DNA of 30,297 nt from Kiritimatiellia bacterium. GTDB lineage: Bacteria > Verrucomicrobiota > Kiritimatiellia > RFP12 > UBA1067. Below, piece by piece: positions 1-8,767 of the stretch (within the stretch, counting starts at the first letter, position 1; each line of letters starts with the position of its first letter). The notes under the pieces are model-generated. The model was given only the letters and a program-made list of their open reading frames with translations. It was not told the DNA's origin and did not search any database. The translations under genes and the position numbers were made by a program. The stretch spans positions 1-30,297 of the forward strand of contig JAEDKA010000048.1 of the NCBI GenBank assembly GCA_016296065.1. Reading direction: 5' to 3'.

Positions 1-40
1 CGCCCAGATACCGCCGCGACCTCAGCGATTTTTCAACGAA

Positions 41-370
41 TTAAAATCGCACCCCCGCGATCGCACGGCCCTCGGATGTCCGAAGGCACGCACGTACATT
101 TACTCCATAGAAGTCGAACTCGTAAAACTTCGGATTCTCAGGGGTCCACGGTTCGGGATTGTCCACGCGAACATCCTTGACCACAGGCATTCCGTCAACT
201 TCCCCGCGTATTATCACATGCCCGTCGGCGCGCATCACGGCTTTGACATTTCGGACGTCGTATCTGCGGCCCTCCTTGTCAGTCGCCGCCTCGTCATTGC
301 GTCGAGCGTTGGAGGCCGCCCTGCCGTCGCCGAATTTCCAGTATATCTGGTAGCGGCGTTCGTGAAGAGT
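41..370 (-). pseudogene. C-terminal remainder of GH127 gene, cut off by an in-frame TGA
   Basis: This is the same reading frame as the GH127 gene upstream and follows directly after its TGA at 371-373. The first residues read TLHERRYQIYW. That matches the conserved tail of GH127/DUF1680 enzymes, where a segment like 'VPFY-x-hHDxRYxxYW' follows the second beta-domain, so the TGA stands where Tyr is usual. The frame then runs 109 codons to a TAA at 41. The last stretch (DNPEPWTPENPKFYEFDF) loosely resembles the strand-rich tail of other glycosidases. Joined to the upstream part, the protein would be about 665 residues, the normal length for the family. No start codon with a clear ribosome-binding site was seen here, so this part is probably expressed only by readthrough. 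Confidence 0.75.
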
Positions 371-2041
371 TCAGAACGGGACGAGCGAGGACGGTTCGTC
401 AAGCGGCTCAAGCAGCGGACCGGCGGCGGTCTGCGACGAGGCGCTTCCGTCCGAGAACATTCCGTCCATATTCTCTGCACCGCGATCCTGCGCCAGAAGA
501 ATCGGGCCGTCCATATAAGCTCCCCATCCGCTGCCGTCTGGAAGCATTTCGACATGCCGATCCATCGGACGCGACGCGCGCACCCTGTCTCCGCGCTTCC
601 ACGGCCCCTTGTGACGGACGTACGACGCGCCCTCGCGCACCATGAGGTCGCCGTCGAACGGAGCGAGCATCTCGATGGTCGTTTCGCCGGAATAAGGAAA
701 GCCTGTCGTCTGCCGTAGCACGCCTTTCAGTTCCGACGGAACGAAAAGGTTTATGTATATCGCGCCGTTCCCTCTCGCATAGATGAAGCGTCCGAATCTG
801 CCAGGGCATTCCATGCCCGTGCCCACGCAGCACCAGAATGTCGTCTGGGGAGTCGAATAAGTTCGATAGTGACCTGCCCTCGCAGGTGTGAAATACACGA
901 ATCCCGGATGCAGTGTGTTGACCGCCGATAGTACATGGTTGAACAGCGCACGCTCGTAGTACTCTGCGTATTCGACGCGCGGATCGCACTCGAACAGCCT
1001 CTCGGTGAGCCGCAGCATGTTGTAGGTATTGCACGTCTCGGGTCCTTCACGGCTTTCCAGCATCTTCCCGAAATCGTCAAGCGCGTGGAAATGTTCGCCG
1101 ACGCTGTTTCCGCCGAAAGCGACGCTTCTCCGTTCTACGATCGTGCGCCAGGCAAAATCAGCCGCCTCAAGTCGCGCACGGTCGTCCGCAAGCTGGCCGG
1201 TCCGCGCAAGCCCGGCGAACTTCGGGATCTGCGTGTTCGCGTGCAGGCCAGTCAGCGCGTCCTCCTTCCTGTACAGCGGATCCAGTACGGCATGATGCTC
1301 CCACCGCTTCGCCTCGGCAAGGTATTTTTCGTCCCCCGTGATCGCGTAGAGATCGGCAAACGTCTCGTTCATGCCGCCGAACTCCTGCGCCAGCATTTTC
1401 TCCATGGCCGCGCCGTCAAGATTCGCAGTCGTTGAAACTATCCAGTCCGCGAGACGCGTCATGGTTGCCTTCGCCTGCACGTTTCCCGCCTCGAGCCATG
1501 CATCGCGAAGGCCTGCGAACGTCTTGTGGACGTTGTACCACGGCGCCCAGCGCTCCCATACCTTTCCTACATCGCCGCGCGAAACCGCATCCCAGACCAC
1601 CCCGCCGCCCGGTATGCCGTCAAGTCTTCCGCCTGTCTTCTCCTGGCACTTGGCGAGTTCTCCGACGGCGTATTCAAGGCGGCGCGAGAGCTCGCCGTCG
1701 GCGTCGTTTCCCGAAGCGACGAGATGGGAGACGGCGCTCAGCCAATGCCCGAGCGTGTGTCCGTCGAGTCCCATGCTCTCCCAGTGTCCGTAAGGATGCG
1801 CGGACGACCTTATGTCGGCCTCGCGGCGAAATGGCGCGAGGAGACGATCCACATCCAGCGCACGCACATATTCAACGTCCGCCCTGACGGCCCTGGCGAG
1901 GCAGCCGTCTCCTGCGAGCCGCACTTCGTCAAGGCCGCACAGCTCGACGGCCCCCCGGTGGGGAATCGCCGTTCGCGACGTCGCAGCGCCTGCCGCAACA
2001 GCGACAAAAGCGGCCATCATCAATGCAACCTGGTATTTCAC
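371..2041 (-). CDS. GH127 beta-L-arabinofuranosidase, truncated by premature stop
   Basis: This is a secreted GH127 (DUF1680) enzyme, a family that removes beta-L-arabinofuranose from plant glycans. It starts at a GTG, with AAGG about 9 nt upstream lying inside the end of the preceding gene. A signal peptide covers residues 1-20. The (alpha/alpha)6 barrel motifs are clear: GLDGHTLGHWLSA (about 91), GGMNETFADLY (about 222) and HANTQIPK (about 268). The Glu-Cys-Cys-Cys set is E335, C337 (in PETCNTYNML), C404 and C405 (in FWCCVGTGME). It matches the zinc site and nucleophilic cysteine of characterised GH127 enzymes such as HypBA1. The ORF stops after residue 556 (SSLVPF), inside a conserved segment that continues in frame beyond the TGA. 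The 6-nt gap to the upstream surface-protein gene indicates cotranscription. The catalytic barrel is intact but the last beta-domain is lost, so activity is doubtful. Confidence 0.85.
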   Translation of the reverse strand: MKYQVALMMAAFVAVAAGAATSRTAIPHRGAVELCGLDEVRLAGDGCLARAVRADVEYVRALDVDRLLAPFRREADIRSSAHPYGHWESMGLDGHTLGHWLSAVSHLVASGNDADGELSRRLEYAVGELAKCQEKTGGRLDGIPGGGVVWDAVSRGDVGKVWERWAPWYNVHKTFAGLRDAWLEAGNVQAKATMTRLADWIVSTTANLDGAAMEKMLAQEFGGMNETFADLYAITGDEKYLAEAKRWEHHAVLDPLYRKEDALTGLHANTQIPKFAGLARTGQLADDRARLEAADFAWRTIVERRSVAFGGNSVGEHFHALDDFGKMLESREGPETCNTYNMLRLTERLFECDPRVEYAEYYERALFNHVLSAVNTLHPGFVYFTPARAGHYRTYSTPQTTFWCCVGTGMECPGRFGRFIYARGNGAIYINLFVPSELKGVLRQTTGFPYSGETTIEMLAPFDGDLMVREGASYVRHKGPWKRGDRVRASRPMDRHVEMLPDGSGWGAYMDGPILLAQDRGAENMDGMFSDGSASSQTAAGPLLEPLDEPSSLVPF

Positions 2042-2047
2042 AGTTGG

Positions 2048-4801
2048 TTACCTTATTATCAACATTAATCCCTTCGGAAGCGACCCAGTTACGGTTCCAG
2101 TTGAATTGTCGTAGACAAGCTTAAGCCCACGCTCTGAATCGGATGCGACGGAGTGGAACTTCGAGAGCGTTTCCCCTGCCATGCCCTGAAACACGGTGAA
2201 CGTATTTGCGCTCGTCAGGTGCTCGCATCCCGTCACGACGAGATTGACCCTGGAAAGATCGTAGCCTGCAGGAACGACGAGCGTGCCGCAGTCTCCGTTC
2301 GCCGGATTGATCGTGATGCGCAGCGTGACGTACTCGCCCTCGGCAGGTTCAGCGACCGGCGCGTTCACCGTGATGTCTCCGCAGACAGGGGCGAACTCGC
2401 CAACTGTCAGCATGGCGTTCGAACCATTTACTGCACCCATTCCGGAAAGCGTGCCGATCGTCGCCGCAGTGTCGGTGATGTCGAGCGACGAACCGTCAAT
2501 GAGTTCCAATTCAGAAATAGCGGCGCTGTACGGTATTCCGGTCTGTCCAAACCACTTGCGGTTGAGGTAGCCGTTGAGCTCCGATAGCTCTTCGGAAGAA
2601 AGCGCCCGGTCAAACACCGCCGCTTCTGCGACAGCACCATATCCTCTCCATCCGTACTGCATGTACTGTCCGATCATGATCTTCGCATTTGACGGCGTGC
2701 CGAGAGTGCCGGCGAGCGAAGTTTCCGCGAGAGCAGTCTTAGCCCCGTCGGCAGTTGTCTTGAACCCACCCACCTTTGCACCATCGCTCCACATGCACTG
2801 AACGGCCCATGCATCATCGGGCATGGCGAACGAATCGGAAACCTCGACAAAGTTGCCAACCGGGTCACCGTCCTTTTCCGCAGCGGAATCCCAGTATCCG
2901 CTCTTGTCGCCAATCCAGTGCGCAAAGCCGAAAGAGCCTGCCTGATCGCCGCTCGAAATGCAGAGCGGGAAGAAGTGCGTCCTGTCCCAGCTTTGGTGCC
3001 CGGGATTCGCCTCGTCGTATGCAGCCGTGTCCATATAGCCGACAGAGACAATCGTACGCGGCTGGTTCTCGCTCCAGGCAAGCGAGCTCTTCGAGACCAA
3101 GCTCCATGAATTAGTGAACGCAACCGCGTCTTTCCCGTACTTTGAAGAGCCGTCAGCGAGAAACGCCGCACCGTCTCCGCTTTTTGCAAGGTCGTACGCG
3201 CCGCCGCCGGCAGCCTTGTTCGCCCATGCCGTCACGTGGTCCGTATCGCCGTCCTTCGTCAGCGTTGGCGCGTCGGAGGCGTCATACCAACCTACGGCAT
3301 TTTTCAGAAGACGCTCTCCAAGGACCTCGGCCCCAGGCATTTTCGCCGTACCATACGCCTTTGCCGTACCCGCCGACTCGTCGATGATCGTTCCTGCAAA
3401 AGTTTTTCCGTTGAGGTCGAGCGTTGCACCGCTCTTTACAGTCACAGACACTCCGGCTGGCAGTGCATTGTCGCAGCCGAGTTTGAGCGTCCCCATCTCG
3501 ATTACGACCGGACCATTGAAGGTGTTCGCCGCTAAAAGCGTAAGCGTGGACGCACCCTTTTTCACAAGACCGCCGTCATGTGTCGCGCCAGAAGCGAGAA
3601 CATGGTCGATCGTCACGTCGAAGTCGTTGGAAATTACCGCGCCGCCTTCCTTGACGAGAAGCGAACCTATGTTCTGGAACCACGTGGCGTTCGCGACCGT
3701 CGGAGACAGGACGCCGCCGTTGAACACGACGCTCGACGTGCCCGACCCGCCCAGAAATGTCCTGACCGCAGTCACACCGCCATTGAGTTCAAGAGTGCCG
3801 CTGGAACCATCTTTTTCACCGAGACGCATCCAGTCGTTGTTGTAGAGACTGCCCGTGCCTGAAACTCGGACAACGCCCGTCCCGCTGTTGCCTATTGTAA
3901 AATATGATTCAGTGTATCCCCAAAAACGAAGTCTTGGACGATCAACTCTGCCGCCTGAAATATTCCATTCGCCGTACGCGCTGGAACCGTCGCCAATGCA
4001 AGGCAAGCGCTCGCACCAGTGCGTGTTGCTTGCAGAGAACACGACCGATCCACTCGTCTGATTGACGATGCCAGTGCTGCTCTGCCCGACGCACATGTGA
4101 GCACCGTCAAATGCAAGGCTGCCGCCAGAAAGCTCATACGTAGCAGCCCATCCAGATTGCGTGCCGAGATAGAATTTCGAATTCTCGTGGGAAATGAAAT
4201 TGACGGTTCCACCGGACTGAGAAAACCGCGCGCGCCCGAAATCAATCTGTCCCTTGAAGTTGGCCGTGCCGGACGATACGTCAAGCAACGACTCGTCCTG
4301 GGTAAAGTAGCCTATCCTGAAATGGTTCGTTACATCAAGCGTTCCGCCGCTGACATAGACGACGCCTCGCCCATACTGTCCGCCGACATACAGTCTACCC
4401 AAGACAGCATTGCCGCCGTTCACGCGAATCGAAGCATGATTGTGCCATCCAAGGAAGCTCTTGTCGTCGCCCCAATCGCTCCAGCTGTTTTCGAGCAACG
4501 TGAACGATCCGCCGTTCACGACAAGATTCGCAGACTGGCCATAGCTTCTTCCGCCCAGCTTCATCCGGGCGACGGTTATGTCTTCACCGTCCTCAATGGA
4601 AATGGTCGGATTTGCCGACAAGCCGTTCATGTTGAGCGCATCTTCGCTCCCTGGCAAAACCGACGGAGCCTCTCCTTCGACTTGCCAATTTGCAAGAGCC
4701 GTGAATCGGGCCACCGAATCTGTCCCGACCCAGGTGTAGGTATCCGCCATAGCGGCCGTTAGAAACAGCAGGGACACCCCCAATAAACAGAACTTTTCCA
4801 T
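2048..4801 (-). CDS. Secreted beta-helix/PATR/LamG surface protein (917 aa)
   Basis: This is a large exported protein with no recognised catalytic motif. A signal peptide covers about residues 1-19 (FCLLGVSLLFLTAAMA). Residues 60-400 are Gly/Ser/Asn-rich beta-solenoid turns, with repeated 'VxGGxLxVxxxxxxG' patterns. Residues about 410-470 look like an autotransporter-associated repeat (VKKGASTLTLLAANTFNG, then SGATLDLNGK). Residues about 500-760 form a concanavalin-like LamG domain that opens with AVGWYDASD and ends near LNGYLNRKWFG. The C-terminus is GLMLIIR, nearly the same as that of the paralogue at 17860-21450. The start is supported by GGAGG 8 nt upstream. It heads a transcription unit with GH127 and likely binds glycan or displays at the cell surface. 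That role is inferred from architecture; no C-terminal autotransporter barrel was seen. Confidence 0.8.
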   Translation of the reverse strand: MEKFCLLGVSLLFLTAAMADTYTWVGTDSVARFTALANWQVEGEAPSVLPGSEDALNMNGLSANPTISIEDGEDITVARMKLGGRSYGQSANLVVNGGSFTLLENSWSDWGDDKSFLGWHNHASIRVNGGNAVLGRLYVGGQYGRGVVYVSGGTLDVTNHFRIGYFTQDESLLDVSSGTANFKGQIDFGRARFSQSGGTVNFISHENSKFYLGTQSGWAATYELSGGSLAFDGAHMCVGQSSTGIVNQTSGSVVFSASNTHWCERLPCIGDGSSAYGEWNISGGRVDRPRLRFWGYTESYFTIGNSGTGVVRVSGTGSLYNNDWMRLGEKDGSSGTLELNGGVTAVRTFLGGSGTSSVVFNGGVLSPTVANATWFQNIGSLLVKEGGAVISNDFDVTIDHVLASGATHDGGLVKKGASTLTLLAANTFNGPVVIEMGTLKLGCDNALPAGVSVTVKSGATLDLNGKTFAGTIIDESAGTAKAYGTAKMPGAEVLGERLLKNAVGWYDASDAPTLTKDGDTDHVTAWANKAAGGGAYDLAKSGDGAAFLADGSSKYGKDAVAFTNSWSLVSKSSLAWSENQPRTIVSVGYMDTAAYDEANPGHQSWDRTHFFPLCISSGDQAGSFGFAHWIGDKSGYWDSAAEKDGDPVGNFVEVSDSFAMPDDAWAVQCMWSDGAKVGGFKTTADGAKTALAETSLAGTLGTPSNAKIMIGQYMQYGWRGYGAVAEAAVFDRALSSEELSELNGYLNRKWFGQTGIPYSAAISELELIDGSSLDITDTAATIGTLSGMGAVNGSNAMLTVGEFAPVCGDITVNAPVAEPAEGEYVTLRITINPANGDCGTLVVPAGYDLSRVNLVVTGCEHLTSANTFTVFQGMAGETLSKFHSVASDSERGLKLVYDNSTGTVTGSLPKGLMLIIR

Positions 4802-4856
4802 GCAATTACCTCCGCGTTGCCGTCAGGCGGCACTATGCCGCCCAACTTCTGACAGC

Positions 4857-4904
4857 ATTGTATCAAATGGGGGCGCAAGAGCATATTACCATAAAGTGTT
4901 ATTT
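4857..4904 (-). promoter_or_regulatory. Promoter P1 with upstream dyad operator (surface protein-GH127)
   Basis: The -10 is TACAAT (4857-4862). At 17-bp spacing the -35 position reads TATGCT, a poor match. The dyad ATAACACTTTATGGTAAT (4885-4902) ends 22 bp upstream of the -10. The 20-bp block at 4885-4904 is identical to the one at 8736-8755, and its distance to the -10 is the same. The weak -35 suggests dependence on an activator. The 5' leader would be about 50 nt. Confidence 0.65.
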
Positions 4905-4921
4905 GTTCCGCAGGTGCTATT

Positions 4922-5065
4922 TGTCCATCGCGGAGCGATGGACCACCTGCCTGACGCACAGAGGGGGTCCGTCGCTCAGCGACGGCCTGGCTGTACGTCT
5001 CTGTCCATCGCGGAGCGATGGACCCCCTGCCTGACGCACAGAGGGGGTCCGTCGCTCAGCGACGG
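4922..5065. repeat. Tandem pair of 64-bp REP-like palindromic units
   Basis: Two copies (4922-4985 and 5002-5065) differ at one base and are separated by 16 bp, giving an 80-bp period. Each copy holds two hairpins with 3-nt loops: GTCCATCGC-GGA-GCGATGGAC and GTCCGTCGC-TCA-GCGACGGAC (the first copy of the latter lacks the final AC). Between them a CCCCCT/AGGGGG pair is also able to fold. The unit sits 9 nt past the stop of the GH43-GH115 gene and ahead of promoter P1. It could protect the mRNA 3' end or stop transcription, but no T-tract follows, so it is not a classical terminator. Confidence 0.85.
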
Positions 5066-5076
5066 ACATTTCAACA

Positions 5077-8000
5077 CTACCTTACCCCTATCTTGTCAAG
5101 GACCACGCCCGCGTCAAGTCCGTAGACCGTCACCCGGTTCTTGCCAGGCTTCAGCACGCCGCGCTTCGCCGTGCGGATAAAGCCGTCCTGCACGGCATAG
5201 CGCCTAGTCCAGCCGTTTTCGTCTTCGCGTCCGTCGGAGCCAGGGACTTCCACCGCGAAACGCTCCCCGCCATTGACGGAAACTTCGACGCGCAGCTTCT
5301 CGCCCGGGAAAAGGCGCATGTCGGGAAGAAACTGCAAAACGAGCGCCTTCTCGCCTTCCTTTGCCTCAATTTCAAATGTGATTTCCGCACCCTTCCCGAC
5401 GCCCGGCCTGACTGGCAGAAGCGCCATTGCGCGATAAGAAGCACCAAGTCCGTAGACCTCCTTCCACTCGCCGCCGTTCGCCGGTTTCGTCGCGGCGCAG
5501 TCCGCGGCGTCGCGCATCTTCGCCGCGGCGATCCACGGATCGGCAAGATAGACGGTGCAGCGATCCTTCGGGCGCATCCCCTCGGGTTCGTTCCACGGCC
5601 ACTGCATCTGCGATGCCCATCCGTTCACGCCTTTCCCGCCGCTGAACCAGCGCGTCTCCTGACGCTTCTCCGTCGTCGTGTCCCACCAGAAGTTCTTCCA
5701 GCGTCCACCCTCGACAGAAGCAACCTCTGCGTCCAGCGCCGCAAGCTCTGACCTTAATTTCTCCTCTAGCTTCTGACGCGCTTCATCGTTTCCGTCCGCA
5801 TCCGCCCACGCCATGAAATAGCGCCCTGCAATAACAAAAAGCCTCGCGGAATAGCCGTGGATTGCGAAGAAGCGATCACGCTTCTCTTTCGGAATCAGCG
5901 AAAGCGTATCGTCGAGCTGCTTGCCGAACGCGGCATACTGTCCGTCGAGCGACGCGCGTTCTTCCTTCGGCAGCGCGCCAGCCCACTGCGCGCTCATGAG
6001 TTCAGGCTTTCTTGTCCAGCCGAGACGGTAGTATTCGTCGAGAAGTTGAACGACCCGTCGCGCCGCCTCGCCAGCAAATCCCTGCGAATCGACATACCCT
6101 TTCAGCAGCTTCAAGTGTGAATCCTCTTTCCACGCCGCGGCGTCATTCCCAAGTTGTCCTAGCGAGTAGATTGCAACATCCGCCGGATAATAGTCGCCGA
6201 CATTCACCACCCACATGTCCCTCACTCCGTTCTCCCAGCAGCGCGCGACGAGCTGATACCACATGAACGCCGGCGGCGTCGTGCAGACGTGAGTGTAGCT
6301 GTGCGGTCCGCCGAAGTAGGAGGCGTGCCAGTAGATGCCCTGTCTGCGGCCTTCCGCCTTCGGACCTCCAAGGCGGCGGCAGTATCCGAAGTTGTCGTCC
6401 ACCCAGAGGAGCGTCGTATCGTCCGGAACCTTCAGGCCCGCATCGTACAGGGGCAGAACCTCCTTGTAGGGACAGAACACGGTCGGACGATTCGGGCCAA
6501 GCATCGCCTTCTGCGCGGCGAATACGTCCTCCATCAGTTTGATGCGCCCTTCCACGTCCTTCGGACCCTTCATCCCCTCGTCGTGGATGCCGCGGATCCC
6601 GATCGTCCAGAGGCAGTCGTAGTCACCGTAGTTGTCCACACTCCACTTCCAGTAGGCGTCGATGCCGGGCTTGTTTTCGGAATAGTCCCAGACACCCAGC
6701 TCCTTCTTGTTCCAGTAGCAGTTGTTCCTCAGCATCGGCTCGCAGTGGCTCGTGCCGATGGTGATGCCCGCCTCGCGCGCAGCGTCCATGTTCTCCTTGC
6801 GGGAGACGAACTCGTACGCGCCTGGGTGCATTGCCGGCCACAGAAGGTTCACGCCGCGCGACTTCATGTCTGCGAATATCTCGCGGTACGCCTCGGCGCA
6901 TATCCCGCGCGCCTTGCCGAAGCGCGCATTGCACCACGGCCGCAGGCCCCAGTCCTCGTCGTTGATGAAAACGCCGCGGTATCTGACACTGACACCATCA
7001 CATTTCGATTTACCGTATACTGCCATACCGAAGTCGATGGTTTCCTTGTTGTCCTTGCCCTTCGTTATCTTCTTGCCGTCGCGGTATGCGGCGCCGAACT
7101 TGAACTTGTCGTCCCGAGACGCAAACCAGACGACGGGAGATGTGTTCTTCTTCGCCAAGAGTTCAACGACATAGACGTGGCCCTCGCGGAGCACAGGACC
7201 CTTTCCGTCCGCAAATGCAAGATTCGCCTGACCACGGAAGCCAACGGCGTACGTGAGCTTCGCCCTGCCGCCCAGCATATCCTCGCCCTTGCATTCGTAT
7301 GAATCGGCATTAGGACACGCCGCGCCGCCAAGATCGAAAAGACGGATTTCCAGCGGCGTCTCTTCGTCCGTTCCGTCCCCGTTTCCGAGGAAAAGGGCAA
7401 TCTTCTCAAGCGTGATGTCCTTCTCGACCTTGAACGTCTGCGCCAGCCTCTCAGCTCCGCCCCATCCGTGGCGATGCGTTGCATATTCAGGAAAATCGTA
7501 GTACAGGTTGTCGCCGGTGGAGACCGCTATGTCGCCCTCCTCCCAGCGGATGTTCCTCATCTCGTCGAACGACTTCCAGGTTGAAGTCGCACCGGCGGCG
7601 GTGAACACAAGCGACTTGTCCGCACAGCCGTTGACAACCGGCTTTACGGGCTTGAACGAGGCATCTATCTCGCTCTGCGGAATCGGGTCGTCCTCAAGTC
7701 CGCGCTTCGTCATCTCGATCTGGCGGATTGATCCGTCCGGATTGAAGTACATGTAGTCCGCACAGACGCTGCGGCGGTTCGAGTCGCCGTGGAGTCCGCC
7801 AGGAATCTGAAGCCCTGCGTTGAAGTAGAAGAAATACCACTGCCCCTTGAACTGGCAGATCCCGGGGTGGATTCCGAAACTTCCGCCGCCGGGATTCTCG
7901 CAGAGGAGCCCTCGGTATGTCCACGGACCTTCCATCGACTTCGCCGTCGCATAGGAGACCTTCTCTCCGTAGCCGAGGTGGTTGTGCGAAACATAGACGA

Positions 8001-8673
8001 GGTAGTAGATTCCGTTGCGCGTGAAGAGCCACGGACCCTCCGTGTAGTTCGGAAGCGGCATCGTCCTTATCTCGCCGTCGATCTCGACCATGTTCCTCTT
8101 GAGTTTCGCTAGATAGCAGACGGGATTGCCCCACGCCATCCACACCGTTCCGTCGTCGTCGATGAGGATCGTCGGATCGATGTCGTCCCATCCGTAGGGA
8201 CTCGGCGTGTCGGAGTCCTTGACGAGCGGCCTGCCGATCGCATCCTTCCACGGACCTATCGGCGTGTCTGAAACCGCAACGCCCGTGCAGCGGCATCCGT
8301 AGCCTATGTCGAACTTTCCGACAAGAGTCGTGTAGTGGTAGAACTTTCCGTCCGCACCCTTCACGACCTGACTCGCCCAGCTGTCGCTTCCGCCCCAGGA
8401 ATAGGTGCTCCAGTCCATGATTTTGCCGTGACACGTCCAGCTCTTCATGTCCTTCGAGGAGTAGGCGCGCCAGTTGTTCATGATGAGCCACTGCCCGGGC
8501 GTGCCGTCGTTCTCGTCCTGCGTCGTGATGACGTAGCACGTGTCACCGACGACAATAGGCGCCGGGTCAGCCGTGAAGGTGTCGGTGAATATCGGGTTGG
8601 CAGATCTTGCAGCAAGGCTCGCCGTAGCGAAGCCTGCAAGAACCACCAGTTTGCCGATGGCTGATTTTCTCAT
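5077..8673 (-). CDS. Secreted GH43-GH115 fusion: arabinosidase/xylosidase plus alpha-glucuronidase
   Basis: One 1198-residue chain carries two glycosidases. The start chosen is the ATG at 8673 (MRKSAIGKLVVLAGF), which has AAAGGGA upstream; earlier ATGs lie on the promoter. A signal peptide is followed by a GH43 five-bladed propeller (about 27-330). The GH43 triad is visible as D36 (TADPAP), D166 (DDIDPTIL) and E212 (YTEGPW). Residues about 360-555 form a beta-rich linker or binding domain with no clear family. From about 564 the GH115 xylan alpha-glucuronidase core begins (RYRGVFINDEDWGLRPW). Later GH115 motifs are RGIHDEGM, LLWVDDNFGYCRR, GIYWHASYFGGPHSY and WVVNVGDYYPADVA. The C-terminal beta-domain (about 1080-1198) is GH115-like. 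The fusion would remove arabinose or xylose and (4-O-methyl)-glucuronic acid from the same xylan. GH43 activity is diverse, so that specificity is uncertain. Confidence 0.85.
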   Translation of the reverse strand: MRKSAIGKLVVLAGFATASLAARSANPIFTDTFTADPAPIVVGDTCYVITTQDENDGTPGQWLIMNNWRAYSSKDMKSWTCHGKIMDWSTYSWGGSDSWASQVVKGADGKFYHYTTLVGKFDIGYGCRCTGVAVSDTPIGPWKDAIGRPLVKDSDTPSPYGWDDIDPTILIDDDGTVWMAWGNPVCYLAKLKRNMVEIDGEIRTMPLPNYTEGPWLFTRNGIYYLVYVSHNHLGYGEKVSYATAKSMEGPWTYRGLLCENPGGGSFGIHPGICQFKGQWYFFYFNAGLQIPGGLHGDSNRRSVCADYMYFNPDGSIRQIEMTKRGLEDDPIPQSEIDASFKPVKPVVNGCADKSLVFTAAGATSTWKSFDEMRNIRWEEGDIAVSTGDNLYYDFPEYATHRHGWGGAERLAQTFKVEKDITLEKIALFLGNGDGTDEETPLEIRLFDLGGAACPNADSYECKGEDMLGGRAKLTYAVGFRGQANLAFADGKGPVLREGHVYVVELLAKKNTSPVVWFASRDDKFKFGAAYRDGKKITKGKDNKETIDFGMAVYGKSKCDGVSVRYRGVFINDEDWGLRPWCNARFGKARGICAEAYREIFADMKSRGVNLLWPAMHPGAYEFVSRKENMDAAREAGITIGTSHCEPMLRNNCYWNKKELGVWDYSENKPGIDAYWKWSVDNYGDYDCLWTIGIRGIHDEGMKGPKDVEGRIKLMEDVFAAQKAMLGPNRPTVFCPYKEVLPLYDAGLKVPDDTTLLWVDDNFGYCRRLGGPKAEGRRQGIYWHASYFGGPHSYTHVCTTPPAFMWYQLVARCWENGVRDMWVVNVGDYYPADVAIYSLGQLGNDAAAWKEDSHLKLLKGYVDSQGFAGEAARRVVQLLDEYYRLGWTRKPELMSAQWAGALPKEERASLDGQYAAFGKQLDDTLSLIPKEKRDRFFAIHGYSARLFVIAGRYFMAWADADGNDEARQKLEEKLRSELAALDAEVASVEGGRWKNFWWDTTTEKRQETRWFSGGKGVNGWASQMQWPWNEPEGMRPKDRCTVYLADPWIAAAKMRDAADCAATKPANGGEWKEVYGLGASYRAMALLPVRPGVGKGAEITFEIEAKEGEKALVLQFLPDMRLFPGEKLRVEVSVNGGERFAVEVPGSDGREDENGWTRRYAVQDGFIRTAKRGVLKPGKNRVTVYGLDAGVVLDKIGVR

Positions 8674-8707
8674 GGTCGGAATCCCTTTCTTTGCGATTTC
8701 TGACCCC

Positions 8708-8755
8708 ATTATCGCAAATGCGGACCCGACCGGCAATTACCATAAAGTGTTATTT
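8708..8755 (-). promoter_or_regulatory. Promoter P2 with upstream dyad operator (GH43-GH115)
   Basis: The -35 TTGCCG (8731-8736) and -10 GATAAT (8708-8713) are 17 bp apart. The dyad ATAACACTTTATGGTAAT occupies 8736-8753 and overlaps the -35 by one base. It lies 22 bp from the -10, as at P1. The predicted leader is about 28 nt. This promoter excludes the two upstream in-frame ATGs as starts. Confidence 0.7.
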
Positions 8756-8767
8756 TTCTTCACGCCT

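Noticed and set aside
371..373. Selenocysteine or changed code for the GH127 TGA
   Set aside because: No SECIS-like hairpin was evident, the expected residue is aromatic rather than Cys, and TGA ends several intact genes nearby.
4922..5065. CRISPR array
   Set aside because: There are only two units with a 16-bp gap, no spacer series and no cas genes; the units are palindromic REP-like repeats.
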